This document shows positions 7,546 through 18,400 of a stretch of 64,000 bases of DNA, one piece after another (the stretch's first letter is position 1; every line of letters starts with the position of its first letter). A program made the position numbers and the translations under genes. The stretch comes from VRUE01 sp963729995 (lineage in GTDB: Bacteria; Actinomycetota; Thermoleophilia; Solirubrobacterales; 70-9): NCBI GenBank assembly GCA_963729995.1, contig CAVSPF010000003.1, positions 1,612,001 to 1,676,000 on the forward strand. Reading direction: 5' to 3'. The notes beneath the pieces are model-generated. The model had not been told where the DNA came from and did not search any database. It saw only the letters and a program-made list of their open reading frames with translations.

Positions 7546-10500
7546 TTTCGGCCTCGCTTGTGGTGCTTGTGCTTACGGGGGTGGGGCTTTACGCAGGTTC
7601 CGTGGCGGCGCACCTTGCCTTTCGGGCAGCGCCCGGGCTTCGGTTCTGCTTCGAAGTTGTGGGGCGTGCCCGATTCGGCGCCGTTTTCGATCGGCGGCGG
7701 CGGCGGGCTGGAGGCGCCGTGGCACTCGTCGGAGGCGCGGCAGCCGGGCTGGGACAGGAGGAAGGGGAAGCCGCCCGCTTCGCGGGCGTCGTAGATCTTC
7801 ATCGTCGGGCCGTTTTCGTCCTGGGGGACGAGGCTGTCGCGGGTGAAGAAGTAGGCGTCGGCGCCGTTGGCGGTGGCGCTGAGCAGGCCCGAGTCGAAAC
7901 GGGAGGTGCCGGCGGAGACGAGCGCCAGGCAGGCGCCGCGGACGAAGCTCGCGCTGGACGCCGTGCAGTTGCCGACGCCCGAGGGCTCCCACTCGTAGAC
8001 GTCCTGCTTGCCGTCGGTGTCGGAGCCGATCAGCGGGTCGTTGGAGTTGAAGAAGACGCGCCCATCGTTCGTGAGGCTGAGGCCGTTGGAGGCGAGGCTC
8101 GCGTCCCCGATCGAGGGGAAGCCGCTCAGCGTGCAGGAGACGCAGGCGAGCCTTGCGCCGGGGGCGTCGTAGCGGAAGACCTCGGAGTGGCCGTTGGTTT
8201 CTTCGCCGTTTTCGGCCAGCGGCATCACGGAGGGGAAGACGGCCTGTTCGCCGGAGGGATCGGTCTGGAAGTCGGCGCTGTGGCGGGCTTCGGGGGCGCT
8301 GACCGAGTCAACGACGAGCGGGTTGTCCGTTTCCCGATCCGGAGGGAGGACGGGTGCTCCGAATACAGCCACCGTGCCTGTTTCGGGGCCGGGACCGTGA
8401 TTTGAGACGTAGAGCTCGTCTTCGGAGGCGGCAAGCCCGATCGAGCCCGAGAGGCGCCCGGCGCCGTTGGGCAGGCCGACCTGATGGCCGGAGGAGTCGA
8501 ACTCGATGACCTTGCTGCCTTCGTCGACGTAGAGGTCTTCGGTCTTCGGGTCCACCGCCACTCCCAGCGGATGGGTCGCGGCGATCGGGCGTTCCGGGGT
8601 GCCCAAGGAGCTGTAGACCTCGCCTTCTTCGGGTGCTTCGAAGACTTCGGTGGTGTAGGGGCCGCCGTTGACCACGTAGACGGCGCCGTTGGGCGAGACG
8701 GCGATGCTGGAAGGAGCCGGTATCGTTTCAAAGCTTCGGAGTTCGTTGCCTTCGTCGTCAAAGACCACAACTCCACCGAGACCTAAGCTGCTGACGAAGA
8801 CTTCGCCGGTAGAGGAGTCAACCGCCACCCCCGTCGGGAATGGGACGGAGAGGGAGCCTTCGAAGGCACCGGACGGGCTGAACTTCTCGATCACTTCTTC
8901 GTAGATGTTGACGACGTAGAGATCGCCGTAGGACGCGCTGGCCGGGTCGTTGTCCACGGCGATCGTCGTGGGGAGCCCGAAAGCCTGGGCCCCGGCGAAC
9001 GGCGGCGTGCCGGTGATCTTGCCGCCGGTTCCGAAGCCGCTGACCAGGTTGCCCGACGCGTCGTACTTGCGAACGTTCCCCTTGGCTTCTTCGTTGGTGA
9101 GATCGAGGACGTAGGTGTCACCCTTTTCGCCGGGGCGTTCGCTCACCGCGACGCCGGTTGGGTATTCGAAGGTGCCGAAGGAGCGCCGGAAGGGGTGTTC
9201 GGCGAGCGGCAGCGGTGCGGTGGCGCTCGACTCGAGCGTGGTGACGAAGCGCGGCGCTTGGCCCGCTTCGGCAACGTAGAGGTTGGGGGCGTTGGCGATG
9301 CCCTTGCCGGCTTCGAGCTGCTCGGGGGAGAGGAAGTAGATCGTGCCGTTGGCCGAGGAGACGCCGCCGCCGCCGCCGATCGCGACGGCGTCGCAGTTAG
9401 GTCCTTCGCTTTCGCTGTTCCAGTGTTCGCGGATGGTGTTGGCGGCCGGGTGGCAGGCGTCGTTGTTGCTCGGCGTGCTGTCGCTGTTGGTCGAGACCAG
9501 CTTCAGCGTGGCGCCGGCTTCGCCGACTTCGGCCATGTAGACGTCGGCGCTTTCGTCGGTGTCTTCGAGGAGCAGTTTGTCCTTGGTCGTGAAGAAGACC
9601 TTGGAGCCGTCGGCGCTCATCCCGTCGAAGAGGACGCCCGAGGTCGTGCCCGGGGTGAGGTCGATCGAGCGGACGGCGTCGCCCACGTCCATGTAGAGGT
9701 GGTAGTAGGCGTTGTGGGCGGGGTCTTCGGTGACCTTCTGGCCGATCAGGATGCGCGAGCCGTCCTTGGAGATCGCCAGCTCGGCGATGCCGTTGGCGTC
9801 GCCTTCGGCCGAGTCGCACTTGCCGGCTCCCTGGAGGCAGGGAAGCGCTTCGGGGAAGTCTTCGGTGCCGGGCTTGTTGGAGACGACGTGGGTTTCGCCC
9901 GTCTTCAGGTTGCGGTCGTAGATCGAGACGTCGCCGGTCGAGTTGTTCCCCCCTTCGGCGAAGAGCGTGGTCGAGCCGAAGACGAAGTGCTCGCCGTTGG
10001 CGGAGAGGTCTTGGGCGACCTTGCCGTCGGGCTTTGCCGAGGAGCCCGGGGTGGGGACGCCTTCGCCGGCGACCATGCCCTGTTCGAGGTTGCCGTTGGG
10101 CAGGCGCAGCGGGACGCCGGTGTAGCCGCCCGCGAAGCAGGGCGAGCAGCCGCCCGGAGCGCCGAAGGCGAAGGTTTCGAGGCTGGCGCCGGCGCCGGAA
10201 GGCAGCGAGGAGAAGGGGGCGGTCGCGAAGGGGTTATCGGCGGGGACGCCGACGTATTCGGTCGACCAGCCTTCTTTGCCGCGGGTGGCGACGTAGGGGT
10301 CGAGGCCGCGGTTGGTCGGGTGGTTGGTGCCGGGGATGCCGCCGGAGTGGACGGCGTAGAGGACGCGGCCTGCGGCTTCGGGGTAGCCGGCGAAGGGGGC
10401 CTGGCCGGGGATGACGCTCGACTCGACGTCGTAGCCCGCGGCGTGAGCGGCGGAGACCAGCTCGTAGGCGCGGCAGTCGAGGAGCTGGGCGGCGCCCGTC

Positions 10501-12527
10501 TGCTGGCGGACGTGGGAGTTGGCGCATTCTTCGGGCGGTTCGGAGACGAAGGGCAGGGTCGTGAAGACGTGTTCGGGGCTTTCGACCGTTTCGTCGGCGT
10601 TGGTGGCGACGACGCGGTAGTGGTAGGCCGTGTTGGGGGCGAGGCCGTTGAGGTGGAGGGTGACTTCCTGCGGTTTGCGCGAGGAGCCGGCGTCGAGTTC
10701 CGTGGACTTCGAGGCGTTTGCGAAGCCTTCGCTTTCGAAGTGTTCCTGGCTGACGAACTCGGCCCGGTAGGTGGTGTCGCCCCCGCCGGGATTGATCGTG
10801 GCGTAGAGGACGGCGTTTTCGGCGAAGGCCTGGCCGGTGACCGCTTCGATCGCCGGCGCCAGCGGCAGCGTCGTGAAGGTGTCGTCGTAGCTCGAGCTTT
10901 CGCCGTTGGCGTTTTCGAGCACGAGCCGGAAGTGGTAGGTGGTGGCGTATTCGAGGCTGCCCACTTCGGCGCTGACCTGGGTGGTCGCCGCGTTGAAGGG
11001 GGAGCCGCCGGAGGCGCCCGGTACGCAGGCGATCGGGCCCGAGCCGTAGGAGCTGGTTTCGCCGTATTCGAAGTGGCAGGCGGTGATCGGGCCGGCGCCG
11101 GCGCGCTTTGCTTCGCCTTCGAGGCGCTCGGTGTGGGGGTCGATGGCGACAGATGAGGGGATCGCGTCGGGGAGGTAGGGAGCCGGGGCGAAGACGGCGA
11201 TGCGGCCGTTGCCGGAGTCGGCGACATAGGCTTCGCCGGTGGCGGGGTCGAGGGCGACGCTCTGGGGCATCCTCAATTCGCCGAGGCCGAATTCCTCGAA
11301 GAGTTTGCCCGAGGGGGTGTCGTGGCTGACGGTCATCGGGCTGTTGAAGTGGAGGACTTCGATGAAGTAGCGCTCGTGAGTCGCCCGGTCTATGGCGCCG
11401 CCTGAGGCTTCGCGCGTTTCGGGCGATTCGCGAGTCCCTTCAGCGCTCAGGAACGAGCCGCCTGATGAGAAACGGAAGATGCTTCCACCTTCACTCCCGA
11501 ATATCTCCCCCCGTTGGACGAGAAGAGTGCCGTCGGCTTTGACACCGACGCCCTGGATCGTGGTGTTGTATTCGGCGCGCCCGGCGAGCTGGAAGAGACC
11601 GTACGGGCCGATCCCCGAGCCGTCGAGCCGCCCCCCTTCGCCCCAACCGGTGTCGATAGCGCCCTGCGGCGTGAGCTTGGTGACGAAGCCGTCGGCCGGA
11701 TCGCCGACGTAGAGCTCGCCGGAGACGGGGTCGACGGCGAGATAGAGGTGATGATCGGGATGGTTGAAGTAAGAGGAGGGTTCACTTTGGAGCCAGTGAA
11801 AGAAGCCGTCGAAGGCGCCGGGGGTCGAGCCGGGGGTGCCCGGCTGGCATGCGTCGCCTGAGGCTGCGGTGCAGAGGTTCTCCTCCGCCGCGGTTATGCC
11901 GTGGGGATTGCCGGGCTCTTCGGCTTCTTCCAGCTTGGTCTTGTTGACGTCCTTGCCGGCGATCCAGACCAGCCCGCCCGAGGAGGTGAGTTTCTCGACG
12001 TCGGCGGAGCTCGCGCCCGGGTTCACGGTCGAGACGTGAACGGCCGCGGCGCCGCCCAGGAGCCCAGACGCATCGGCGGTGAGCTGGGGCAGCTCGGTGT
12101 CGGACCTTTCGCCTTCGAATATGACGGTGAAGCGGAGAGAGCTGGGAGAGAAGACCTGTAGATTGCCGGCGCCGACCGTCGAGAGCGCTTCGAGGGCTTC
12201 CCTCATCTTGCGCCTGACTGCATCGGAATTGATCCCGAACGTTCCCCGAATGGGGATCGGGGCAGTGGTCTGGCCCTTGAAGGTGAGGGTGAAGCTGCCG
12301 CCGAGGGCGTCGATTTCGATCGTCTGCTGGCTGTCTTCGGGCGTGTTGGCGACGTAGAGGTCGCCGCTGCTCGGGTCGAAGGCGACGTCGGAGGGGTTGG
12401 TGAGCGCGGTGGCGCCGGAGCCCGAGAAGGAGGACGAGAAGGCGTGTTTGGAGAGGGCCGAGGCCGGAACGGCGCTCAGCGACAGCGCCGCGAGGGCGAG
12501 GGCGAGGGACAGGCAGGGCCTTCTCAT
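7542..12527 (-). CDS. Giant secreted NHL/beta-propeller protein (1661 aa)
   Basis: The signal peptide is MRRPCLSLALALAALSLSAV. NHL-type repeats follow (NPSDVAFDPSSGDLYVANT; DPVSGELYVGDPADGFVTKL; DPATGEAYVADSGNGRIAVF). Two fibronectin-III-like segments span about residues 480-660 (TTYHFRLVLENANGES; NTAYHYRVVATNADETVESP). 'QQTGAAQLLDCRAYELVS' near 676 opens a PD40-like propeller region (SKDGSRILIGQ; SADGSKVFFTTKD), with more NHL repeats near 1150-1400. The tail is basic (KPHPRKHKHHKRGRK). I chose the ATG preceded by AGGTGAG rather than the GTG three codons upstream that abuts the previous stop. It is homologous to the 1880-aa operon member. Probably an adhesin or wall-bound scaffold. Confidence 0.75.
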   Translation of the reverse strand: MRRPCLSLALALAALSLSAVPASALSKHAFSSSFSGSGATALTNPSDVAFDPSSGDLYVANTPEDSQQTIEIDALGGSFTLTFKGQTTAPIPIRGTFGINSDAVRRKMREALEALSTVGAGNLQVFSPSSLRFTVIFEGERSDTELPQLTADASGLLGGAAAVHVSTVNPGASSADVEKLTSSGGLVWIAGKDVNKTKLEEAEEPGNPHGITAAEENLCTAASGDACQPGTPGSTPGAFDGFFHWLQSEPSSYFNHPDHHLYLAVDPVSGELYVGDPADGFVTKLTPQGAIDTGWGEGGRLDGSGIGPYGLFQLAGRAEYNTTIQGVGVKADGTLLVQRGEIFGSEGGSIFRFSSGGSFLSAEGTRESPETREASGGAIDRATHERYFIEVLHFNSPMTVSHDTPSGKLFEEFGLGELRMPQSVALDPATGEAYVADSGNGRIAVFAPAPYLPDAIPSSVAIDPHTERLEGEAKRAGAGPITACHFEYGETSSYGSGPIACVPGASGGSPFNAATTQVSAEVGSLEYATTYHFRLVLENANGESSSYDDTFTTLPLAPAIEAVTGQAFAENAVLYATINPGGGDTTYRAEFVSQEHFESEGFANASKSTELDAGSSRKPQEVTLHLNGLAPNTAYHYRVVATNADETVESPEHVFTTLPFVSEPPEECANSHVRQQTGAAQLLDCRAYELVSAAHAAGYDVESSVIPGQAPFAGYPEAAGRVLYAVHSGGIPGTNHPTNRGLDPYVATRGKEGWSTEYVGVPADNPFATAPFSSLPSGAGASLETFAFGAPGGCSPCFAGGYTGVPLRLPNGNLEQGMVAGEGVPTPGSSAKPDGKVAQDLSANGEHFVFGSTTLFAEGGNNSTGDVSIYDRNLKTGETHVVSNKPGTEDFPEALPCLQGAGKCDSAEGDANGIAELAISKDGSRILIGQKVTEDPAHNAYYHLYMDVGDAVRSIDLTPGTTSGVLFDGMSADGSKVFFTTKDKLLLEDTDESADVYMAEVGEAGATLKLVSTNSDSTPSNNDACHPAANTIREHWNSESEGPNCDAVAIGGGGGVSSANGTIYFLSPEQLEAGKGIANAPNLYVAEAGQAPRFVTTLESSATAPLPLAEHPFRRSFGTFEYPTGVAVSERPGEKGDTYVLDLTNEEAKGNVRKYDASGNLVSGFGTGGKITGTPPFAGAQAFGLPTTIAVDNDPASASYGDLYVVNIYEEVIEKFSPSGAFEGSLSVPFPTGVAVDSSTGEVFVSSLGLGGVVVFDDEGNELRSFETIPAPSSIAVSPNGAVYVVNGGPYTTEVFEAPEEGEVYSSLGTPERPIAATHPLGVAVDPKTEDLYVDEGSKVIEFDSSGHQVGLPNGAGRLSGSIGLAASEDELYVSNHGPGPETGTVAVFGAPVLPPDRETDNPLVVDSVSAPEARHSADFQTDPSGEQAVFPSVMPLAENGEETNGHSEVFRYDAPGARLACVSCTLSGFPSIGDASLASNGLSLTNDGRVFFNSNDPLIGSDTDGKQDVYEWEPSGVGNCTASSASFVRGACLALVSAGTSRFDSGLLSATANGADAYFFTRDSLVPQDENGPTMKIYDAREAGGFPFLLSQPGCRASDECHGASSPPPPPIENGAESGTPHNFEAEPKPGRCPKGKVRRHGTCVKPHPRKHKHHKRGRK

Positions 12528-12536
12528 GCCGCTCAC

Positions 12537-15467
12537 CTACCTCGCCACCCTTGCGCGGCCGGGGCGGCGCTTGTGCTTCTTTGCCCTGGCGCCGCAACTG
12601 TTGGCGACCGTGGGGGTCGTGTCGGAGACCCTGCCGTTCTGGGCGGTGAAGTCGGCGATCGCCTTGGTCTTCGCCCGCGGCGAGCAGAGGTTTTCGGAGT
12701 TGACGATCAGGCCCTTGGCGCCGCCCTGCATTTCGAGCGTGAACCTGGTGACCGGGGCGTCGGGGACGACTTCGAAGGTGTTGCGGATGCCGCCGTTCTT
12801 GCCGGTGTCGACTTTGCCGTGCAGGAGCACCTCGATCTGGCCGTTCAGGTCGGCGACCAGGGCGGGCAGCTTGTAGCCGAAGCCGGTGCCGAGGTAGACG
12901 GGGCCTTCCAGCGGCTTGTCGAGCAGCGGGGTCTCGGCCTTGGCGTAGCCGTAGACCGAGGACGCCGGGCAGCTGTGGGAGGCGAGCTGGGGCCGCGAGC
13001 AGGTCTTGTTGATGTGGCCCTGGTCGAGGAAGGCGCTATGCGGAAGCGTCACCTGCGCACTCGCGATGTTGGCGCCGCCCGGGGGCATCGTCAGGACTGC
13101 CTTGAGGGCGGGGTGCTGGGCGCGCCTGGTGCCGCCCTTGAGGCTGATCGCGAGCTTGGGCGCGAAGCGCAGGCGGGCGCAGTTGGCGACCTGGAAGGGG
13201 GAGGTGGGGCTCGCCGTCGCCCCTTCGCTCCCCGACACCTTCGCTCCGACGGCGAACGGTTCGCAGTCGGTCGGGTTGAGGGCGAAGTTGGGGCGGGTGA
13301 GCTTGACGAGAATCGAGCGCAGCCGCAGCGTCACGCCTTCGAGGATCTGGGGCAGGGGATCGGAGACCGCTGTGACCTGGGCGGTTTCGGGGTTGACGCG
13401 AAGCGCGGTCCTGACCACGACGTCGCCGAGGTCATAGGGGCCGGAGACGGCCGGGGTGATCACGACCAGGGAGAGCGGCGCGCCCTTGTAGGGGCCGGCG
13501 AGGTAGACCTTGCCGGGGGCGTAGAAGGGATGGGTGCCGACGCCGGCGCCGGCGAAGGCTTCGCCGACCTGGGAGGCGGCGGGGCAGGAGGGGTGTTCGG
13601 ACTCGGCGAGGCCCGAGTAGCCGGGGGCCATCGCGGCTTCGATCGCGGCCTCGGGGCAGTAGGGGACGCCCGCCAGCGTGGCCGAGAAGCCGGGCGGCGT
13701 CGTGACGTTGAGCGCGGTGAGGTTCTGTTCGCCGTCGCGGCGGGTCAGCTGAAGCCAGAAGTCGGTGTGGGAGCCGGCCGTGTTGGCGGTCGAGGCGGCT
13801 TTGAAGGAGGGGGCGAAGGGGCGGGGGCCGCCCGGGCAGGGCGAGCCGCCCGGACCGGAGTCGATCGTGAAGTACTGGGTCGAGGTTTTGGTTTCGATCG
13901 TCCCGTCCCAGGGTTCGAATTCGGTGCTGACCGGGTAGGTGCCGCACTGGGTCGGGGTGGCGAGGATGCCCCGCTCGCCGCCGAAGAAGTGCAGGTTGAA
14001 GTCTTCGAAGGGGAACTGGGGAAGGTTGCGGAATTCGGTGACGAGCCGGCCGCTGACGGGGTCGGGGTGGACGGTGCCGGCCAGTTTGACGTGGGTGCCG
14101 AAGCCGTCGAAGGTGAGGAAGAGGCGGTAGCGGTTGCCCGGCAGCGGCTTGCCGATGTAGATCGCGCCGGGGAGCGTGCCGGGGAGGACGGGGCTGTGGA
14201 CTTCGAGCGTGCCGAGCTTGGCGAACTCGGGGCAGCGCGCTTCTTCGGTCGTGCCGAACTTGGCTTCGGAGTCCGCGCAGGCCGTCTTGCCGTCGGCGGC
14301 GCCGGAGTTGATCGTGAAGCCTTCGGGCAGGGTGACGACGGTGGAGCGGATCTCCGAGGGCGAGGGGACCTTGGGGCTCTCGAACATCGGCGCTTTGAGG
14401 TCGACGTTGATCCCCGAGGGCGAGTCGGCTTCTTCGATCGTCGGGTGGGCGAAGAGGGAGGGGTTGAAGGTGAGTTCGTTGCAGCCGGTGGTCGGCGGAT
14501 AGGAGGAGTCGGCGTGGGATTCGCTGCCGTCGTAGGAGAGGATGTCGAGGGAGGTGGCGAGGGAGGTTTCGCCACAGGTGGTGGGGTTCTGGAAGAAGGG
14601 TTCTTCGGGGCTTTCGGATTCGACGGCGTAGCCCGGGCCGCCGCAGCCCCCTTCGAGGATCGTGCAGTCCCCGACCGCCCCGCCGCCGTCTGGGGCGTTA
14701 TGCCACGTTTTGACAATTTTTTCTCCGAAACTTTGTTCGCAGAACTGATAGATCGTCGTGGGATCTTGGGTGGCGGGAGTCAGGTCTTCGCTGCACAGGA
14801 AGTTTTCGCCTTTGCGGAGCAGGATCGGCGTCTCGCCCAGCCCGAACCTGAGCTTGCTGTGGACCGGGGCGGCTGGGACGCCCCAGATGTCGGTGGCCGA
14901 ATAGGCGAGAGGCAGGAAGTGGGCGATGTTGGAGATCGTGGTGTCGAGGCCGTAGTCGCTGTTGGTGCGGGCGCTGACGTTGAGGAAGACCGGCGTGCTG
15001 ACCACGGTTTCGAAGGCGAGCAGCCCGGGCTCGTTGGGGGGTGGGGTGAGGTTGTAGACGGGAGTGACGAAGCCGTAGGCTTCGCCGCTGAAGTCGGTGG
15101 TGACAGCGTCTTCGCTGACCCCGACCTGGGAGTCGGGCGGGCATTCGTTCGACGTGAATTGCGCGATCGTGCACTGCGGTGTCGAGTGGGGGTTGCCGAT
15201 CAGGCCGGTGGGGAGGTGCACCGTGACGTTGCGAGCGTCTTCGCAGTCGCAGGGGTTCGGCTCCTGCTGCTGGCGATTGCCGATTTCGAAGACGAAGGCG
15301 ACGTCGGGATGCGCTCCCGCCTGATGCGTGGTCGAGGAGGGCTGGGCGGTGAAGCTGTAGATCGGGACCTTCGCCTGAGCCGGCGCGATGAGGATCGCGA
15401 GGCAGGCCGCCGCGGCAGCGAACGCGAGCGGCAACCGGCGCACGTTGCGAACAGCGCCGCGGGTCAT
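12537..15467 (-). CDS. Large secreted protein (976 aa), paralogue of the 909-aa operon member
   Basis: The product starts MTRGAVRNVRRLPLAFAAAA with a signal peptide ending near APAQA. It is rich in cysteines and shares its block order with the 909-aa protein: 'TLPEGFTINSGAADGKTAC' near residue 376, 'GNRYRLFLTFDGFGTHVKLAG', 'FPFEDFNLHFFGGERG', 'YKGAPLSLVVITPAVSGPYD', and a basic tail (SCGARAKKHKRRPGRARVAR). The ATG overlaps the stop of the upstream 1880-aa gene (ATGA), which rules out a longer open frame and implies translational coupling. No catalytic motif is visible; extracellular structural or binding role inferred. Confidence 0.75.
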   Translation of the reverse strand: MTRGAVRNVRRLPLAFAAAAACLAILIAPAQAKVPIYSFTAQPSSTTHQAGAHPDVAFVFEIGNRQQQEPNPCDCEDARNVTVHLPTGLIGNPHSTPQCTIAQFTSNECPPDSQVGVSEDAVTTDFSGEAYGFVTPVYNLTPPPNEPGLLAFETVVSTPVFLNVSARTNSDYGLDTTISNIAHFLPLAYSATDIWGVPAAPVHSKLRFGLGETPILLRKGENFLCSEDLTPATQDPTTIYQFCEQSFGEKIVKTWHNAPDGGGAVGDCTILEGGCGGPGYAVESESPEEPFFQNPTTCGETSLATSLDILSYDGSESHADSSYPPTTGCNELTFNPSLFAHPTIEEADSPSGINVDLKAPMFESPKVPSPSEIRSTVVTLPEGFTINSGAADGKTACADSEAKFGTTEEARCPEFAKLGTLEVHSPVLPGTLPGAIYIGKPLPGNRYRLFLTFDGFGTHVKLAGTVHPDPVSGRLVTEFRNLPQFPFEDFNLHFFGGERGILATPTQCGTYPVSTEFEPWDGTIETKTSTQYFTIDSGPGGSPCPGGPRPFAPSFKAASTANTAGSHTDFWLQLTRRDGEQNLTALNVTTPPGFSATLAGVPYCPEAAIEAAMAPGYSGLAESEHPSCPAASQVGEAFAGAGVGTHPFYAPGKVYLAGPYKGAPLSLVVITPAVSGPYDLGDVVVRTALRVNPETAQVTAVSDPLPQILEGVTLRLRSILVKLTRPNFALNPTDCEPFAVGAKVSGSEGATASPTSPFQVANCARLRFAPKLAISLKGGTRRAQHPALKAVLTMPPGGANIASAQVTLPHSAFLDQGHINKTCSRPQLASHSCPASSVYGYAKAETPLLDKPLEGPVYLGTGFGYKLPALVADLNGQIEVLLHGKVDTGKNGGIRNTFEVVPDAPVTRFTLEMQGGAKGLIVNSENLCSPRAKTKAIADFTAQNGRVSDTTPTVANSCGARAKKHKRRPGRARVAR

Positions 15468-18400
15468 CTCGCGGGCCTCCGACGGTGACGGCGACTCGCC
15501 GCGCGTCTTCTGTGGCCTCTCTTGTGGTGGCGCTTCTTGGCATGCGTCGCCCGGCTGGCGTTGCCGCCCGAGAGGGCGGCGGAGGTGCCGCGGGCGGGCA
15601 GGGCGGGCGCTTCGCTGCCGGGCCCGTGGCAATCTTCGGCGGCGGCGCAGGGCTGCGCCGGGGTCGGCTGGGGGAAGCCGCCGTTGCTGCGGGCGTCGTA
15701 GAACCGCAGGAAGTTGCCGTTGTGGTCTTCGGGCAGGAGCGTGTCGAGCGTGGAGAAGTAGACGTCGGCGCCGTTGGCGCTGACGCCGACCAGGCCCGGG
15801 TCCGTCTCGGTGTGGCCTTCGGAGCCGGCGATCCCGTGGTTTCCCTGGACCGCCGTGCCCGTGCCGGGGGTGATCAGCTGCGGGCGGCCGTTGACGTACT
15901 CGTAGACGTCCTCGCCTTCGTTGGTGTCACGGGGGGTGAGCGATTCGGTCGTGGAGAAGAAGACGCGGCCGTCGTTGGTGAGGAAGAGGCCGTCCTCTGA
16001 GCCGAAGACGTCGGCGGTGGATGGCTTTCCGCTCGGGTTGCAGGAGGCGCAATGCAATTCGCCGGTTGCGGGGGTGTAGGTGTACATCTCGAGGTGTCCG
16101 TTGTTGTCGTAGGGGGTGACTTGGCTGGCGGTGATGAAGGCCATGTGGCTGTCGTCGGGGGTGATCTGCATGCGGACGATCGGGCCGTCGCTACAGTGGG
16201 CCGAGTCTCCTTGGGGATGCGGGCCGCACTTGCGTTCGGGGGCGAGCGTCGTCACCCACTGGAGGCGGCCGTCCCGGTAGAGGAAGAGGTTCTCCTGATT
16301 GGAGGCCCCGTGGACGCCGTCGAGCTTCTCCGGGGAGTAGAAGTAGACGTCGCCGTTGGCGGCGATGCCGGCCGGCGTGAAGCCGGTGCCGCCGGTGCGG
16401 CCTTCGAAGCCGCTGCCGCCGAGGCCGCCCTGGAGCCAGGAGTAGCGGTAGCCGGAGTAGGGAACGACGCCGCAGGAGGTGGTCCAGGGCCGGGCTTCGA
16501 CGGAGCCACTGTAGTCACCTTCATAGACCCTCCCTGCCCGTTCGACGAACGGGTTGCCGCGAAGCGGAGCGAGCGGCGGGTTGCAGGAGGAGGTGTCGCC
16601 GGGCGAGCCGGGGGTTTCGCTCGGTCCCTTGGAGACGAGGGTGAGCGGGTCTTCGCCGTTTTCGGCCTTTGCGGCGCTCCAGAGGTAGAGGCTGGCGCCG
16701 CCGTGCGCTTCGTCTTCGTGGGTGAGGTGCGCTTCGGAGGTGAAGTAGACCTTGGAGCCGTCCGGCGTCATGCCGACGAAGGTGACCGGCGCCGGTTCGT
16801 GGGTGGCCGGGTCTTCGGCGATCTCGTAGGTTTCGCCGCTTTCGCCGTGCTGGACGCGCATGTAGAGGTGGAGCGGGTATTCGACGTAGCGTAAGCATGG
16901 ATAGCTCTGGCTGAATGCGCCGCACTGGGTCGGTACTGCCCCAGTCGCGGTCGACATGAGGATGTGGCTGCCGTCTTCGGAGACGGCGGGGAAGCGGATG
17001 AACTCTTCATTGCCCCCCTGAGATATCGTGTCGCCCCTGCCGGCGCGGAGCGTGTTGGCGAAGCCGGGGTCCTGGGGGATGGGGCCGCCGCCCAGTGGCG
17101 CCGGGAGGCGGGAGATCAGGGTGGCCTTGCCGGTGGCGAGGTCCTGCTCGTAGGCGGAGCCGGGGGCGGCGGTGAGGCCGGCCGGTTCGCCTGGTTCGGA
17201 GAAGGAGAGTGCGTTGGAGGAGAAGACGAGGTGTGAGAGGTCGCCGGAGGCGGTGGTCTCCCCTCTGCACGCTCCCATGCTGGCGCCGCCTTCAGCGGGA
17301 TAGGGGCATTTGAGCGCTTGGAGGCCAGCGGCATTCCCGCTTATCCCAGAGGGGAGGCGAGCTTCGAGGCTGCCGTCGGCGCCCCATAGATACGGCGCCA
17401 TCGAGGGGACGGCTTCGCGGAGGTCCTGGTCTTCGAAAAGGAATCGCCCGCCCTGACAGACCTGCCCGCTGCCGTCGAGGTAGTTGAGGAGGGAACTCAT
17501 CGAGGGGTTGGCGAGCACGCCGTTGGTGATGCGACGCGGGTCTTCGCCAGCCTGCACGTTGCGGCCGTCGGTCGGGACGCCGCCCATGCAGCCGGCCTGG
17601 TCGCCGGGCAGGCCGATGTAGTGGGAGACCCAGCCGGTGGAGGTGCGGGTGGAGACGTAGAGATCGCCGGCCATGTTGATCGGGTTGACGCCCGGCGGGG
17701 CGCTGAAGGCGCCTGTGTAGGCGAAGCGCGACGGGCTGGTCGCCTGGCCGCTGCTCGGGCCGCCGGGGTAGAAGAGCGTGCCGTTGGCGCTGCCCGGCGA
17801 GACGAGCTCGTAGGCGCGGCAATCGGGCAGGTAGACGGCGCCGGTCTGCTGGCGGACGGCGGAGTTGGGGCAGGAGGGCGGGAAGAATTCAAAGGTCTGG
17901 TCTTCGGAGGCGACGGGGTGGCCTTGGTCGGCTTCGTTTTCGGCGAGCAGGCGGAAGTGGTAGGTGGCGCCGGGCTGGAGGTCTTCGATATGCGCCTTGA
18001 CGGTGTGGAGTTCGCCGAGTTCGCCGAGGCTCCCGGTGATTTCGCCGCTGACGCTTTTCCCGTATTCGGTGCTGGTCCCGTATTCGAAGGTGTAGGAGGT
18101 CCGCAGGCCGTGCGGATCGATGGTGCCTTCGAGATCCGCCGAGGTGGCGGTCACGTGGGAGGAGAGGAGCCCTTCGATGTGCGGCGGCGACACCGTCTTG
18201 AAGACACGGTCCTGCCCGCGCCCGATCGCGCCGACTTCGTTGACGGCGACGAAGCGGTAGTGGTACGCGGAGCCGACCGGCAATTCGGTGATCGGCGTGA
18301 GGCCGGTGAGCGTGGCGGTGACCGGCGTGGCCGATGTGAAGTTGGACGCCGGAGGATTGGATCCGGGGTCGGGCTCGCACGGGGCGAAGCTGCCGTAGGA

